DNA of 64,000 bases from Streptomyces filipinensis (GCF_014649495.1 NZ_BMTD01000006.1:310001-374000), one strand, 5' to 3'. Shown: positions 31,937 to 40,951, numbered from the stretch's first letter. Made by a program: numbers and translations. The notes: generated by a model not told the origin, from the letters alone.

Positions 31937-34138
31937 CTAGGCGTTGTCACCGGCCTGTTCACGGACCCGCTCGGCGATCTGCGCCGGCATCGGCTCGTGC
32001 CGGGCGTAGGAGCGGTCGAAGCGGGCCGTGCCGTGCGACAGCGAACGCAGGTCGACGGCGTACCGGCCGATCTCGAACTCGGGCACCTCGGCCCGGATCA
32101 CGGTCCGGCCCGAGCCCACCTGTTCGGTGCCGAGCACCCGGCCGCGCCGGCTGGACAGGTCGCTCATCACGGCGCCCACGTAGTCGTCGCCGACGAGCAC
32201 GGACACCTCGGCGACCGGCTCCAGCAGATGGATCCGCGCGTCCGCCGCGGCCTCGCGCAGCGCCAGCGCGCCCGCCGTCTGGAAGGCGGCGTCGGAGGAG
32301 TCCACCGAGTGCGCCTTGCCGTCGACCAGCGTGACCCGTACGTCCACGAGCGGATAGCCGGCGGCGACCCCCTTGGCGGCCTGGGCCCGCACGCCCTTCT
32401 CCACGGACGGGATGAACTGGCGCGGTACGGCGCCGCCGACCACCTTGTCCACGAACTCGATGCCGGAGCCGCCCGGCAGCGGCTCCACCTCGATCTCACA
32501 GATGGCGTACTGCCCGTGCCCGCCGGACTGCTTCACATGCCGGCCGCGCCCGGCGGCCCTGTTCGCGAACGTCTCCCGCAGCGAGACCCGGTGCGGGACG
32601 ACGTCGACCTGGACGCCGTAGCGGCTGCGCAGCCGTTCCAGGGCGACGTCCGCGTGCGCCTCGCCCAGACACCACAGGACCACCTGGTGGGTGTCCTGGT
32701 TCTGCTCCAGCCGCATCGTCGGGTCCTCGGCCACCAGCCGGGACAGGCCCTGCGAGAGCTTGTCCTCGTCGGCCTTGCTGTGCGCCTGGATGGCGAGCGG
32801 GAGCAGCGGGTCGGGCATCCGCCAGGGCTCCATCAGCAGCGGGTCGTCCTTCGCGGAGAGCGTGTCCCCGGTCTCGGCCCGCCCGAGCTTGGCCACGCAC
32901 ACCAGGTCGCCGGCGACCGCGTGCGTCACCGGGCGCTGCTGCTTGCCGAACGGCATGGACAGGGCGCCGACCTTCTCGTCGACGTCGTGGTCCTCGTGCC
33001 CACGGTCGGCCAGGCCGTGCCCCGAGACGTGCACCGTCTGGTCGGGGCGCAGGGTGCCGGAGAACACGCGGACCAGGGAGACGCGGCCCACGTAGGGGTC
33101 GGACGCGGTCTTGACGACCTCGGCGACCAGCGGGCCGCCGGTGTCGCACGGCTTCAGCTCGCGCGGCTTGCCGTCGACGGTCGTGACGTCGGGCAGCGGG
33201 TGCTCGAACGGGGTCGGGAACCCGCCGGTGACCAGCTCCAGCAGCTCCACCGTGCCGAGCCCCTGTTTGGCCCCCTCGGTGGCCGGGGCGGCGGCCAGTA
33301 CGGGGAAGAACGCGCCCCGTGCGACGGCCCGCTCCAGGTCCTGGATCAGCGTCCTGACGTCGACCTGCTCGCCGCCGAGATAGCGGTCCATCAGGGTCTC
33401 GTCCTCGCTCTCGGCGATGATCCCCTCGATGAGCCGGTTGCGGGCCTCCTCGATGTCCGGCAGCTGGTCCTCGCCGGGCTCGGACTCCTTGCGCTCCCCG
33501 GTCGAGTAGTCGAACAGCTTCCGCGACAGCAGCCCGGTCAGCCCGGTCACGGGCGCGTGTCCGTCGGGACCCTCGGGGCCGCGCAGCGGCAGGTACAGCG
33601 GGAGTACGGCGTCGGGGTCGTCGCCGCCGAAGGCCTCCGCGCAGATCCGCGTCATCTCCTCGAAGTCCGCGCGCGCGGCCTCCAGGTGGGTGATCACGAT
33701 CGCGCGCGGCATGCCGACGGCCGCGCACTCCTCCCAGACGATCCGGGTCGAGCCGTCCACGCCGTCCGCGGCCGAGACGACGAACAGGGCCGCGTCCGCG
33801 GCGCGCAGACCGGCCCTGAGCTCCCCGACGAAGTCCGCGTATCCGGGGGTGTCGAGGAGGTTGATCTTGATGCCGTCCCATTCGACCGGCACCAGGGAGA
33901 GCTGTACGGAGCGCTGCTGCCGGTGCTCGATGTCGTCGTAGTCCGAGACGGTGGCGCCGTCCTCGACGCGGCCCGCCCGGTTCAGCGCCCCCGCACTCAG
34001 CGCGAGGGCCTCCACCAGCGTCGTCTTGCCCGAACCGGAGTGGCCGACCAGTACCACGTTCCGTACGGACGCGGGCTGGTCGGCCTCCAGAGCCCTGCCG
34101 GCGGCCCCGGGGTGGTGAGTCTGTGCTTTGTCGCCCAT
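31937..34138 (-). CDS. EF-G-like GTPase (EF-G2 type)
   Basis: 733 aa with the five-domain EF-G layout. G1 GHSGSGKTTL and G3 DTPGYADF are present, but the base-specificity G4 motif, usually NKxD, reads THLE (in AIVITHLEAARADF). Domain IV/V features such as GSGIEFVDKVVGGAVPRQFI remain. In mycobacteria the paralogue EF-G2 binds guanine nucleotides but is not a working translocase (literature memory). This is therefore probably not the housekeeping fusA, which normally sits beside rpsG and tuf. Confidence 0.85.
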   Translation of the reverse strand: MGDKAQTHHPGAAGRALEADQPASVRNVVLVGHSGSGKTTLVEALALSAGALNRAGRVEDGATVSDYDDIEHRQQRSVQLSLVPVEWDGIKINLLDTPGYADFVGELRAGLRAADAALFVVSAADGVDGSTRIVWEECAAVGMPRAIVITHLEAARADFEEMTRICAEAFGGDDPDAVLPLYLPLRGPEGPDGHAPVTGLTGLLSRKLFDYSTGERKESEPGEDQLPDIEEARNRLIEGIIAESEDETLMDRYLGGEQVDVRTLIQDLERAVARGAFFPVLAAAPATEGAKQGLGTVELLELVTGGFPTPFEHPLPDVTTVDGKPRELKPCDTGGPLVAEVVKTASDPYVGRVSLVRVFSGTLRPDQTVHVSGHGLADRGHEDHDVDEKVGALSMPFGKQQRPVTHAVAGDLVCVAKLGRAETGDTLSAKDDPLLMEPWRMPDPLLPLAIQAHSKADEDKLSQGLSRLVAEDPTMRLEQNQDTHQVVLWCLGEAHADVALERLRSRYGVQVDVVPHRVSLRETFANRAAGRGRHVKQSGGHGQYAICEIEVEPLPGGSGIEFVDKVVGGAVPRQFIPSVEKGVRAQAAKGVAAGYPLVDVRVTLVDGKAHSVDSSDAAFQTAGALALREAAADARIHLLEPVAEVSVLVGDDYVGAVMSDLSSRRGRVLGTEQVGSGRTVIRAEVPEFEIGRYAVDLRSLSHGTARFDRSYARHEPMPAQIAERVREQAGDNA

Positions 34139-34373
34139 GATCCTGCCTCCCGTGCACGGTGAGGTCACTGTGGGCGCGGACACGCGGGACCCGCGTGCTC
34201 TGGCGGCTCCGGCGTCGCCCGCGGTTATTCGAGCTTTCCACTCCCGTCACGCTGCGTCCATACGAACGACGGCGGCGGACGCCGATCACGTCACGCGCGC
34301 CCGCGCGCGGCGGCGAGCACCGGTTCGCTCCACGGGGTGCGGGTGCCCGCCCGTCACGCACGCGTGCGCGTGG

Positions 34374-34379
34374 CTACGA
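34374..34379 (+). promoter_or_regulatory. Candidate -10 of the phosphatidylinositol mannoside operon
   Basis: TACGAT lies so close to the ATG at 34379 that this ATG cannot be transcribed from it with a full leader. It supports the ATG at 34433 as the pgsA start. Confidence 0.35.
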
Positions 34380-34432
34380 TGGGCCAGCCGGAGGCCACCA
34401 GGGCCGCGGCGACACCGACCGTCGGGAAGGCC

Positions 34433-35098
34433 ATGCTGAACAAGTACGCGCGTGCATTCTTCACGCGTGTCCTCACGCCGTTCGCCGCGTTTCTCATCCG
34501 CCGGGGCGTGAGCCCCGACACGGTCACGCTCATCGGCACGGCCGGTGTGGTCGCGGGAGCGCTGGTCTTCTACCCCCGGGGTGAGTTCTTCTGGGGCACG
34601 GTCGTGATCACCCTGTTCGTCTTCTCCGACCTGGTCGACGGCAACATGGCCCGTCAGCTGGGCCGCTCCAGCCGCTGGGGCGCCTTCCTGGACTCCACCC
34701 TCGACCGGGTCGCCGACGGCGCCATCTTCGGCGGCTTCGCCCTCTGGTACGCGGGCCACGGGAACGACAACGTCCTGTGCGCGGTCTCGATCTTCTGCCT
34801 GGCCAGCGGCCAGGTGGTGTCGTACACCAAGGCGCGCGGCGAGTCCATCGGGCTGCCGGTCGCCGTCAACGGCCTCGTCGAACGCGCCGAGCGGCTGGTG
34901 ATCTCGCTGGTCGCGGCCGGTTTCGCGGGCCTGCACAAGTTCGGCGTCCCGGGCATCCAGTGGCTGCTGCCGATCGCCCTGTGGATCGTCGCCGTCGGCA
35001 GCCTCGTCACGCTCATCCAGCGCGTCGTCACCGTCCGCCGCGAGTCGGCCGAGGCCGAGGCGGCGACCCGGCAGAGCCCCAGCGAGGCCGCGCAGTGA
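34433..35098 (+). CDS. pgsA: CDP-alcohol phosphatidyltransferase (phosphatidylinositol phosphate synthase)
   Basis: 221-aa membrane enzyme that joins CDP-diacylglycerol to inositol-1-phosphate. The CDP-alcohol signature is complete: DLVDGNMARQLGRS, then SRWGAFLDSTLDRVADG, with the DG..AR..G..D..D residues (near 65-90). About six helices are visible. An in-frame ATG at 34379 would add 18 residues; MLNKYARAFFTRV is the usual family N-terminus. It overlaps the acyltransferase by 4 bp, which fits phosphatidylinositol mannoside synthesis rather than phosphatidylglycerol. Confidence 0.9.
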   Translation: MLNKYARAFFTRVLTPFAAFLIRRGVSPDTVTLIGTAGVVAGALVFYPRGEFFWGTVVITLFVFSDLVDGNMARQLGRSSRWGAFLDSTLDRVADGAIFGGFALWYAGHGNDNVLCAVSIFCLASGQVVSYTKARGESIGLPVAVNGLVERAERLVISLVAAGFAGLHKFGVPGIQWLLPIALWIVAVGSLVTLIQRVVTVRRESAEAEAATRQSPSEAAQ

Positions 35099-36003
35099 GC
35101 GCCGCCGAACGCCTCAGCGACGCGCTGTACGGCGCCGGCTGGAGCACGGTCAAGAAGCTCCCGGAACCGGTCGCGGTCCGCCTCGGGCGGAGCATCGCCG
35201 ACCTCGCCTGGAAGCAGCGCGGCAAGGGCGTACAGCGCCTGGAGTCGAACTACGCGCGCGTGGTGCCCGGCGCGGGCCCGGAGCGCCTGCGCGAGCTGTC
35301 CCGCGCGGGCATGCGCTCGTACCTGCGCTACTGGATGGAGTCCTTCCGGCTCCCGGCCTGGAGCCGGGAGCGCGTGCGTGCGGGCTTCGACCCGAAGGAC
35401 ATACATTTCCTGACCGACGGGCTGGCCGCCGGCAACGGCGTGATCCTGGCCCTGCCGCACATGGCCAACTACGACCTGGCCGGCGCCTGGGTCACCACCA
35501 AGCTGGAAACGCCGTTCACGACCGTCGCCGAGCGGCTGAAGCCCGAGACGCTGTACGACCGCTTCGTCGCCTACCGCGAGGGACTCGGCATGGAGGTCCT
35601 GCCGCACAGCGGCGGCTCCGCCTTCGGCACCCTCGCCCGTCGGCTGCGCGACGGCGGCCTGGTCTGCCTCGTCGCCGACCGGGATCTGTCCGCCTCCGGC
35701 GTCGAGGTCGACTTCTTCGGCGAGACCACCCGGATGCCCGCGGGCCCGGCGCTGCTCGCCCAGCAGACCGGCGCGCTGCTGCTCCCGGTCACGCTGTGGT
35801 ACGACGACTCGCCGATCATGCAGGGCCAGGTCCATTCCCCGATCGAGGTCCCCGGGTCAGGTACCCGGGCCGAGAAGACGTCTGTCATGACACAGGCGCT
35901 GGCCGACGCCTTCGCCGGCGGCATCGCCGACCATCCGGAGGACTGGCACATGCTCCAACGGCTGTGGCTCGCCGACCTCGACCCCGCGAAGGGACCCTCG
36001 TGA
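35095..36003 (+). CDS. Phosphatidylinositol mannoside acyltransferase (LpxL/HtrB family, PatA-like)
   Basis: 302 aa. The acyltransferase motif LPHMANYDLAG (H-x4-D, near residue 120) and the later LVADRDLSASGVEVDFFGE segment match the lysophospholipid acyltransferase family used by actinobacteria to acylate mannose of PIM1/PIM2 at the inner membrane face. GTG start overlaps pgsA (GTGA) and the stop overlaps the mannosyltransferase start, so the three are coupled. Confidence 0.9.
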   Translation: MSAAERLSDALYGAGWSTVKKLPEPVAVRLGRSIADLAWKQRGKGVQRLESNYARVVPGAGPERLRELSRAGMRSYLRYWMESFRLPAWSRERVRAGFDPKDIHFLTDGLAAGNGVILALPHMANYDLAGAWVTTKLETPFTTVAERLKPETLYDRFVAYREGLGMEVLPHSGGSAFGTLARRLRDGGLVCLVADRDLSASGVEVDFFGETTRMPAGPALLAQQTGALLLPVTLWYDDSPIMQGQVHSPIEVPGSGTRAEKTSVMTQALADAFAGGIADHPEDWHMLQRLWLADLDPAKGPS

Positions 36004-37163
36004 GAATCGGGATCGTCTGCCCGTACTCCTGGGACGTGCCCGGGGGCGTCCAGTTCCACATCCGCGACCTCGCCGAGTACTTCCTCCGCCTCGGCCACGA
36101 CGTCTCCGTGCTCGCCCCGGCCGACGACGACACCCCGCTGCCGGCGTACGTCGTCTCGGCCGGCCGGGCGGTCCCGGTGCCCTACAACGGCTCGGTCGCC
36201 CGCCTGAACTTCGGCTTCCTGTCGGCGGCACGGGTGCGGCGCTGGCTGCACGAGGGCGCCTTCGACGTGGTCCACATCCACGAGCCGACCTCGCCCTCGC
36301 TGGGCCTGCTCACCTGCTGGGCCGCCTCCGGGCCCATCGTGGCCACCTTCCACACCTCCAACCCGCGCTCCCGGGCGATGATCGCCGCGTACGCGATCCT
36401 GCAGGCCGCCCTGGAGAAGATCAGCGCGCGGATCGCGGTCAGCGAGTACGCCCGCCGCACCCTGGTCGAGCACCTCGGCGGGGACGCCGTGGTCATCCCC
36501 AACGGCGTCGACGTCGACTTCTTCGCCAAGGCCGAGCCCAGGCCCGAGTGGCAGGGGGACACCCTCGGGTTCATCGGCCGGATCGACGAGCCCCGCAAGG
36601 GCCTGCCGGTTCTGATGCAGGCCCTGCCGAAGATCCTCGCCGCCCGCCCGCAGACCCGCCTGCTGGTCGCGGGGCGCGGGGACGAGGAGGCCGCCGTCGA
36701 GGAGCTGCCCCGGGAGCTCCGCTCGCGCGTCGAGTTCCTCGGCATGATCAGCGACGAGGACAAGGCCCGCCTCCTGCGCAGCGTCGACCTCTACGTCGCG
36801 CCCAACACCGGCGGCGAGAGCTTCGGCATCATCCTGGTCGAGGCGATGTCGGCGGGCGCGCCGGTGCTCGCCTCCGACCTGGACGCCTTCGTGCAGGTCC
36901 TGGACCAGGGCGAGGCCGGCGCGGTCTTCGCCAACGAGGACGCCGACGCGCTCGCCGAGGCGGCCGTACGCCTGCTGGAGGACCCGGCGCGGCGGGCCGA
37001 GCTGCGCGAGCGCGGAAGCACGCACGTGCGGCGGTTCGACTGGTCGACGGTCGGCGCGGACATCCTGTCCGTCTACGAGACGGTGACGGCCGGCGCGGCG
37101 GCGGTCGCGGCGGACGAGCGGACGACGGGCCTGCGGGCGCGGTTCGGGCTGGCCCGAGACTGA
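36000..37163 (+). CDS. pimA: GDP-mannose-dependent phosphatidylinositol alpha-mannosyltransferase (GT4, PimA-like)
   Basis: 387-aa GT-B glycosyltransferase. PYSWDVPGGVQFHIRDLAE (residue 8 on) is the PimA N-terminal glycine-rich loop, with the HIHEPTSPS and FHTSNPRSRAM acceptor region. C-terminal donor site GRIDEPRKGL, then the EX7E motif GESFGIILVEAMSAG near residue 278. It transfers mannose from GDP-mannose to phosphatidylinositol. GTG start overlaps the preceding stop. Confidence 0.92.
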   Translation: MRIGIVCPYSWDVPGGVQFHIRDLAEYFLRLGHDVSVLAPADDDTPLPAYVVSAGRAVPVPYNGSVARLNFGFLSAARVRRWLHEGAFDVVHIHEPTSPSLGLLTCWAASGPIVATFHTSNPRSRAMIAAYAILQAALEKISARIAVSEYARRTLVEHLGGDAVVIPNGVDVDFFAKAEPRPEWQGDTLGFIGRIDEPRKGLPVLMQALPKILAARPQTRLLVAGRGDEEAAVEELPRELRSRVEFLGMISDEDKARLLRSVDLYVAPNTGGESFGIILVEAMSAGAPVLASDLDAFVQVLDQGEAGAVFANEDADALAEAAVRLLEDPARRAELRERGSTHVRRFDWSTVGADILSVYETVTAGAAAVAADERTTGLRARFGLARD

Positions 37164-37219
37164 GGCCGCGGGCGGTCCGGGACGGCCCGTGACCGCCGCC
37201 GGGACGCGTCCCGGCAGCC

Positions 37220-37225
37220 GATAGC
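37220..37225 (+). promoter_or_regulatory. -10 box of a leaderless LemA-like gene
   Basis: GATAGC, 8 nt before GTG 37234, with no Shine-Dalgarno sequence between. Confidence 0.4.
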
Positions 37226-37233
37226 CTTCCGCC

Positions 37234-37776
37234 GTGACCGCAACCCTCATCTGGATCCTCGTCGTACTCGTCGCGATCGGCGTGTACCTGAGCTGGACGG
37301 CCGGGCGGCTGGACCGGCTGCATGTGCGGATGGACGCCGCGCGGGCCGCGCTCGACGCACAGCTGCTGCGCCGGGCCTCCGTCGCACAGGAGCTCGCCAC
37401 CTCGGGGGTGCTGGACCCGGCCGCCTCGATCGTGCTGTACGAGGCCGCCCACGCGGCACGGCAGGCCGAGGAGGAGCAGCGGGAGGTCGCCGAGAGCGAG
37501 CTGACCCAGGCGCTGCGCGCGGTCTTCGAGGACCCGGCCCAGGTGGAGGCCGTACGGGAGGCCCCGGGCGGCGAGGAGGCGGCCCGTGAGCTGGCCGAGG
37601 CCGTCCGCCGGGTCCCGATGGCACGCCGCTTCCACAACGATGCCGTGGGAGCAGCGCGCAGGCTCCGTGAGCACCGCAAGGTGCGCTGGTTCCGGCTGGC
37701 CGGCCATGCCCCGTTCCCGCTGGCCTTCGAGATGGACGACGAGCCCCCCGCGGCCCTGGTGGAGCGGGCTTCCTGA
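37234..37776 (+). CDS. LemA-like membrane-anchored protein
   Basis: 180 aa. An N-terminal helix LIWILVVLVAIGVYLSW is followed by RLDRLHVRMDAARAALDAQLLRR and, after a long helical region, MARRFHNDAVGAARRLREH and PFPLAFEMDD. This order (N-terminal anchor, helical bundle starting with a 'bundle of arginines', xFHNDAV helix, terminal PxxFE) resembles LemA, though identity is low. Function is unknown; LemA partners such as TPM-domain proteins are not nearby. Probably anchored facing the cytoplasm or the wall. Confidence 0.7.
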   Translation: MTATLIWILVVLVAIGVYLSWTAGRLDRLHVRMDAARAALDAQLLRRASVAQELATSGVLDPAASIVLYEAAHAARQAEEEQREVAESELTQALRAVFEDPAQVEAVREAPGGEEAARELAEAVRRVPMARRFHNDAVGAARRLREHRKVRWFRLAGHAPFPLAFEMDDEPPAALVERAS

Positions 37777-37901
37777 ACGCCGGGAGAACCCGCGCCGGGC
37801 GAAAAGGATCCACCGGCTTGCCATTGGCCCTTGCTGTGGCCTGGTCCACTCGCGTTTCCTCGTCGGTGCACAAATCCTCTTTCCCACCAGTGAGGTCACC
37901 C

Positions 37902-38807
37902 GTGTCCACCACCGAGAACCAGGCTCCCGAGACCGGCACCGCCCGCGTGAAGCGCGGCATGGCCGAGCAGCTCAAGGGCGGCGTGATCATGGACGTCGTC
38001 ACGCCGGAGCAGGCGAAGATCGCCGAGGACGCGGGCGCCGTCGCCGTCATGGCGCTGGAGCGGGTCCCGGCCGACATCCGCAAGGACGGCGGCGTGGCCC
38101 GCATGTCCGACCCGGACATGATCGAGGGCATCATCGACGCCGTCTCCATCCCGGTGATGGCCAAGTCCCGCATCGGCCACTTCGTCGAGGCCCAGGTGCT
38201 GCAGTCCCTCGGCGTCGACTACATCGACGAGTCCGAGGTCCTCACCCCGGCCGACGAGGTCAACCACTCCGACAAGTGGGCCTTCACCACCCCGTTCGTC
38301 TGTGGCGCCACCAACCTGGGCGAGGCCCTGCGCCGCATCGCCGAGGGTGCCGCGATGATCCGCTCCAAGGGCGAGGCCGGCACCGGCAACGTCGTCGAGG
38401 CCGTCCGTCACCTGCGCCAGATCAAGAACGAGATCGCCAAGCTGCGCGGCTTCGACAACCACGAGCTGTACGCCGCCGCCAAGGAGCTGCGCGCCCCGTA
38501 CGAGCTGGTCAAGGAGGTCGCCGAGCTCGGCAAGCTCCCCGTGGTGCTGTTCTCCGCCGGCGGCGTGGCCACCCCGGCCGACGCGGCCCTGATGCGCCAG
38601 CTCGGCGCCGAGGGCGTGTTCGTCGGCTCCGGCATCTTCAAGTCCGGCGACCCGGCCAAGCGCGCCGCCGCCATCGTGAAGGCCACCACCTTCTACGACG
38701 ACCCGAAGATCATCGCGGACGCGTCCCGCAACCTCGGCGAGGCCATGGTCGGCATCAACTGCGACACCCTCCCCGAGACCGAGCGCTACGCCAACCGTGG
38801 CTGGTAA
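37902..38807 (+). CDS. pdxS: Pyridoxal 5'-phosphate synthase subunit PdxS
   Basis: 301-aa TIM-barrel synthase that builds PLP from ribose 5-phosphate, glyceraldehyde 3-phosphate and ammonia. Strongly conserved blocks: KRGMAEQLKGGVIMDVVTPE, ALERVPADIRKDGGVARM, VMAKSRIGHFVEAQVLQ with the catalytic lysine, and KGEAGTGNVVEAVRH. The GTG at 37902, with GAGG 6 nt upstream, begins a Ser/Thr/Glu-rich lead before the conserved core. Its ammonia comes from PdxT, encoded 42 bp downstream. Confidence 0.97.
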   Translation: MSTTENQAPETGTARVKRGMAEQLKGGVIMDVVTPEQAKIAEDAGAVAVMALERVPADIRKDGGVARMSDPDMIEGIIDAVSIPVMAKSRIGHFVEAQVLQSLGVDYIDESEVLTPADEVNHSDKWAFTTPFVCGATNLGEALRRIAEGAAMIRSKGEAGTGNVVEAVRHLRQIKNEIAKLRGFDNHELYAAAKELRAPYELVKEVAELGKLPVVLFSAGGVATPADAALMRQLGAEGVFVGSGIFKSGDPAKRAAAIVKATTFYDDPKIIADASRNLGEAMVGINCDTLPETERYANRGW

Positions 38808-38849
38808 GCCCACCGGTACGGACCTCACGGACCTCAGGTACGGAACCCC

Positions 38850-39455
38850 ATGAACACTCCTGTCATAGGCGTCCTGGCTCTCCAGGGCGACGTACGGGAG
38901 CACCTCATCGCCCTGGCCGCGGCCGACGCCGTGGCCAGGCCGGTGCGGCGCCCCGAGGAACTCGCCGAGGTCGACGGCCTCGTGCTGCCCGGCGGCGAGT
39001 CCACCACCATCTCCAAGCTGGCCATCCTGTTCGGGGTGATGGAGCCCCTCCGCGCGCGCGTGCGTGCGGGCATGCCGGTCTACGGCACCTGCGCCGGCAT
39101 GATCATGCTCGCCGACAAGATCCTCGACCCGCGCTCGGGCCAGGAGACCATCGGTGGCATCGACATGATCGTGCGGCGCAACGCCTTCGGCCGGCAGAAC
39201 GAGTCCTTCGAGGCCGCGGTCGACGTGCGGGGCATCCCGGGAGATCCTGTGGAGGGCGTCTTCATCCGCGCCCCCTGGGTGGAGTCCGTGGGCGCCGGGG
39301 CCGAGGTGCTCGCCGAGCACGACGGCCACATCGTCGCCGTCCGCCAGGGCAACGTGCTCGCCACGTCGTTCCACCCGGAACTGACCGGGGACCACCGCGT
39401 GCACTCCCTGTTCGTGGACATGGTGCGCGCCAACCGGACACCGGAGTCCTTGTAG
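38850..39455 (+). CDS. pdxT: Pyridoxal 5'-phosphate synthase glutaminase subunit PdxT
   Basis: 201-aa class I glutamine amidotransferase. The nucleophile is in YGTCAGMIM (near residue 78), with LVLPGGESTTISKL before it and the His/Glu pair in ATSFHPELTGD (near residue 176). It hydrolyses glutamine and channels ammonia to PdxS. The ATG follows a weak purine tract. A TAGGAT box over the stop codon may start the yebC message. Confidence 0.96.
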   Translation: MNTPVIGVLALQGDVREHLIALAAADAVARPVRRPEELAEVDGLVLPGGESTTISKLAILFGVMEPLRARVRAGMPVYGTCAGMIMLADKILDPRSGQETIGGIDMIVRRNAFGRQNESFEAAVDVRGIPGDPVEGVFIRAPWVESVGAGAEVLAEHDGHIVAVRQGNVLATSFHPELTGDHRVHSLFVDMVRANRTPESL

Positions 39456-39504
39456 GATCTCTGGAGTTCGTTGCAGAGATGGGTTACGCGAAGGAGACAG
39501 GCAG

Positions 39505-40257
39505 ATGTCCGGCCACTCTAAATGGGCTACGACGAAGCACAAGAAGGCCGTGATCGACGCCAAGCGCGGCAAGCTCTTCGCGAAGCTGATCAAGAACATC
39601 GAGGTCGCCGCGCGCATGGGCGGTGTCGACCTCGAAGGCAACCCGACGCTCTACGACGCTGTCCAGAAGGCCAAGAAGCAGTCGGTCCCGAACAAGAACA
39701 TCGACTCGGCCATCAAGCGCGGCGGTGGTCTCGAGGCCGGTGGCGCCGACTACGAGACGATCATGTACGAGGGTTACGGCCCGAACGGTGTCGCGGTGCT
39801 CATCGAGTGCCTCACCGACAACCGCAACCGCGCCGCCTCGGACGTCCGCGTCGCCATGACCCGCAACGGCGGCAACATGGCCGACCCGGGCTCCGTGTCG
39901 TACATGTTCAGCCGCAAGGGCGTCGTCATCGTCCCCAAGGGCGAGCTGACCGAGGACGACGTCCTCGGTGCCGTCCTGGACGCGGGCGCCGAGGAGGTCA
40001 ACGACCTCGGCGAGACCTTCGAGGTCATCAGCGAGGCCACCGACCTGGTCGCGGTCCGCACCGCCCTCCAGGCGGCCGGCATCGACTACGACTCCGCCGA
40101 TTCCAGCTTCGTGCCGTCCGTCCAGGTCGAACTGGACGAGGAGGGCGCCAAGAAGATCTTCAAGCTGATCGACGCGCTTGAGGACAGCGACGACGTCCAG
40201 AACGTCTTCGCCAACTTCGACGTGAGCGACGAGATCATGGAGAAGGTCGACGCCTGA
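39505..40257 (+). CDS. YebC/PmpR family regulatory protein
   Basis: 250 aa, the standard length. SGHSKWATTKHKKAVIDAKRG at the N-terminus and GYGPNGVAVLIECLTDNRNR near residue 92 are diagnostic. Family members act as DNA-binding regulators, and some assist ribosomes stalled at proline runs (recent literature). Its position just before ruvC-ruvA-ruvB is conserved in many bacteria. AAGGAGAC precedes the ATG. Confidence 0.94.
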   Translation: MSGHSKWATTKHKKAVIDAKRGKLFAKLIKNIEVAARMGGVDLEGNPTLYDAVQKAKKQSVPNKNIDSAIKRGGGLEAGGADYETIMYEGYGPNGVAVLIECLTDNRNRAASDVRVAMTRNGGNMADPGSVSYMFSRKGVVIVPKGELTEDDVLGAVLDAGAEEVNDLGETFEVISEATDLVAVRTALQAAGIDYDSADSSFVPSVQVELDEEGAKKIFKLIDALEDSDDVQNVFANFDVSDEIMEKVDA

Positions 40258-40278
40258 CGCCGCCGCTGCGCAGATCTC

Positions 40279-40308
40279 ACGGGCCGACGGGACAACCCGT
40301 CGGCCCGT
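40279..40308 (+). terminator. Terminator after yebC
   Basis: ACGGGCCGACGGG and CCCGTCGGCCCGT form a 13-bp perfect stem with loop ACAA. It separates yebC from the damage-inducible ruv operon. Confidence 0.88.
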
Positions 40309-40335
40309 CGCCGTGCCGGGCGCCGGTGCGCGGCG

Positions 40336-40358
40336 TTGTCAGTGGCAACCGATAGCCT
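40336..40358 (+). promoter_or_regulatory. DNA-damage promoter of ruvCAB (RecA-NDp/PafBC type)
   Basis: TTGTCAGTG, an 8-bp spacer, then TAGCCT. This exactly fits the actinobacterial RecA-independent damage promoter (TTGTCRGTG-N8-TAnnnT), activated by PafBC in mycobacteria. The ruvC GTG lies 53 bp after the -10. Confidence 0.8.
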
Positions 40359-40411
40359 GCACAAACAGCTGAGCGAGTCGGCTGGTCGAGCCGGCGGAGG
40401 GAGGGGGCGCG

Positions 40412-40951
40412 GTGCGCGTACTGGGGGTGGATCCCGGGCTGACCCGGTGCGGTGTGGGCGTCGTCGAAGGGGTCGCGGGCCGGCCGCTCACCATGCTCGG
40501 CGTCGGTGTCGTCCGCACCCCCGTGGACGCCGACCTCAGTCACCGCCTCCTCGCCGTCGAGCAGGGCCTTGAGCAGTGGCTGGACGAGCACCGGCCCGAG
40601 TTCGTCGCCGTCGAGCGCGTCTTCAGCCAGCACAACGTGCGGACGGTGATGGGCACCGCCCAGGCCAGCGCCGTCGCCATGCTGTGCGCCGCCCGGCGCG
40701 GCATCCCCGTCGCCCTGCACACGCCCAGCGAGGTCAAGGCCGCCGTCACCGGCAGCGGCCGCGCCGAGAAGGCGCAGGTCGGCGCCATGGTGACCCGGCT
40801 GCTCCGGCTGTCGGCGCCCCCCAAGCCGGCCGACGCCGCCGACGCCCTCGCGCTCGCCATCTGCCACATCTGGCGCGCCCCCGCCCAGAACCGGCTCCAG
40901 CAGGCGGTCGCCCGCCACACCGTCAACGCAACGAAAGGCCGTACGGCATGA
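40412..40951 (+). CDS. ruvC: Holliday junction resolvase RuvC
   Basis: 179-aa endonuclease that resolves Holliday junctions. Catalytic acidic residues: LGVDPGLTRCG (D7), AVERVFSQHNVRT (glutamate near 67), and the C-terminal DAADALALAICH pair near 142. GTG start with GGAGGGAGGG upstream. It ends in a 4-bp overlap with ruvA. Confidence 0.97.
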   Translation: MRVLGVDPGLTRCGVGVVEGVAGRPLTMLGVGVVRTPVDADLSHRLLAVEQGLEQWLDEHRPEFVAVERVFSQHNVRTVMGTAQASAVAMLCAARRGIPVALHTPSEVKAAVTGSGRAEKAQVGAMVTRLLRLSAPPKPADAADALALAICHIWRAPAQNRLQQAVARHTVNATKGRTA

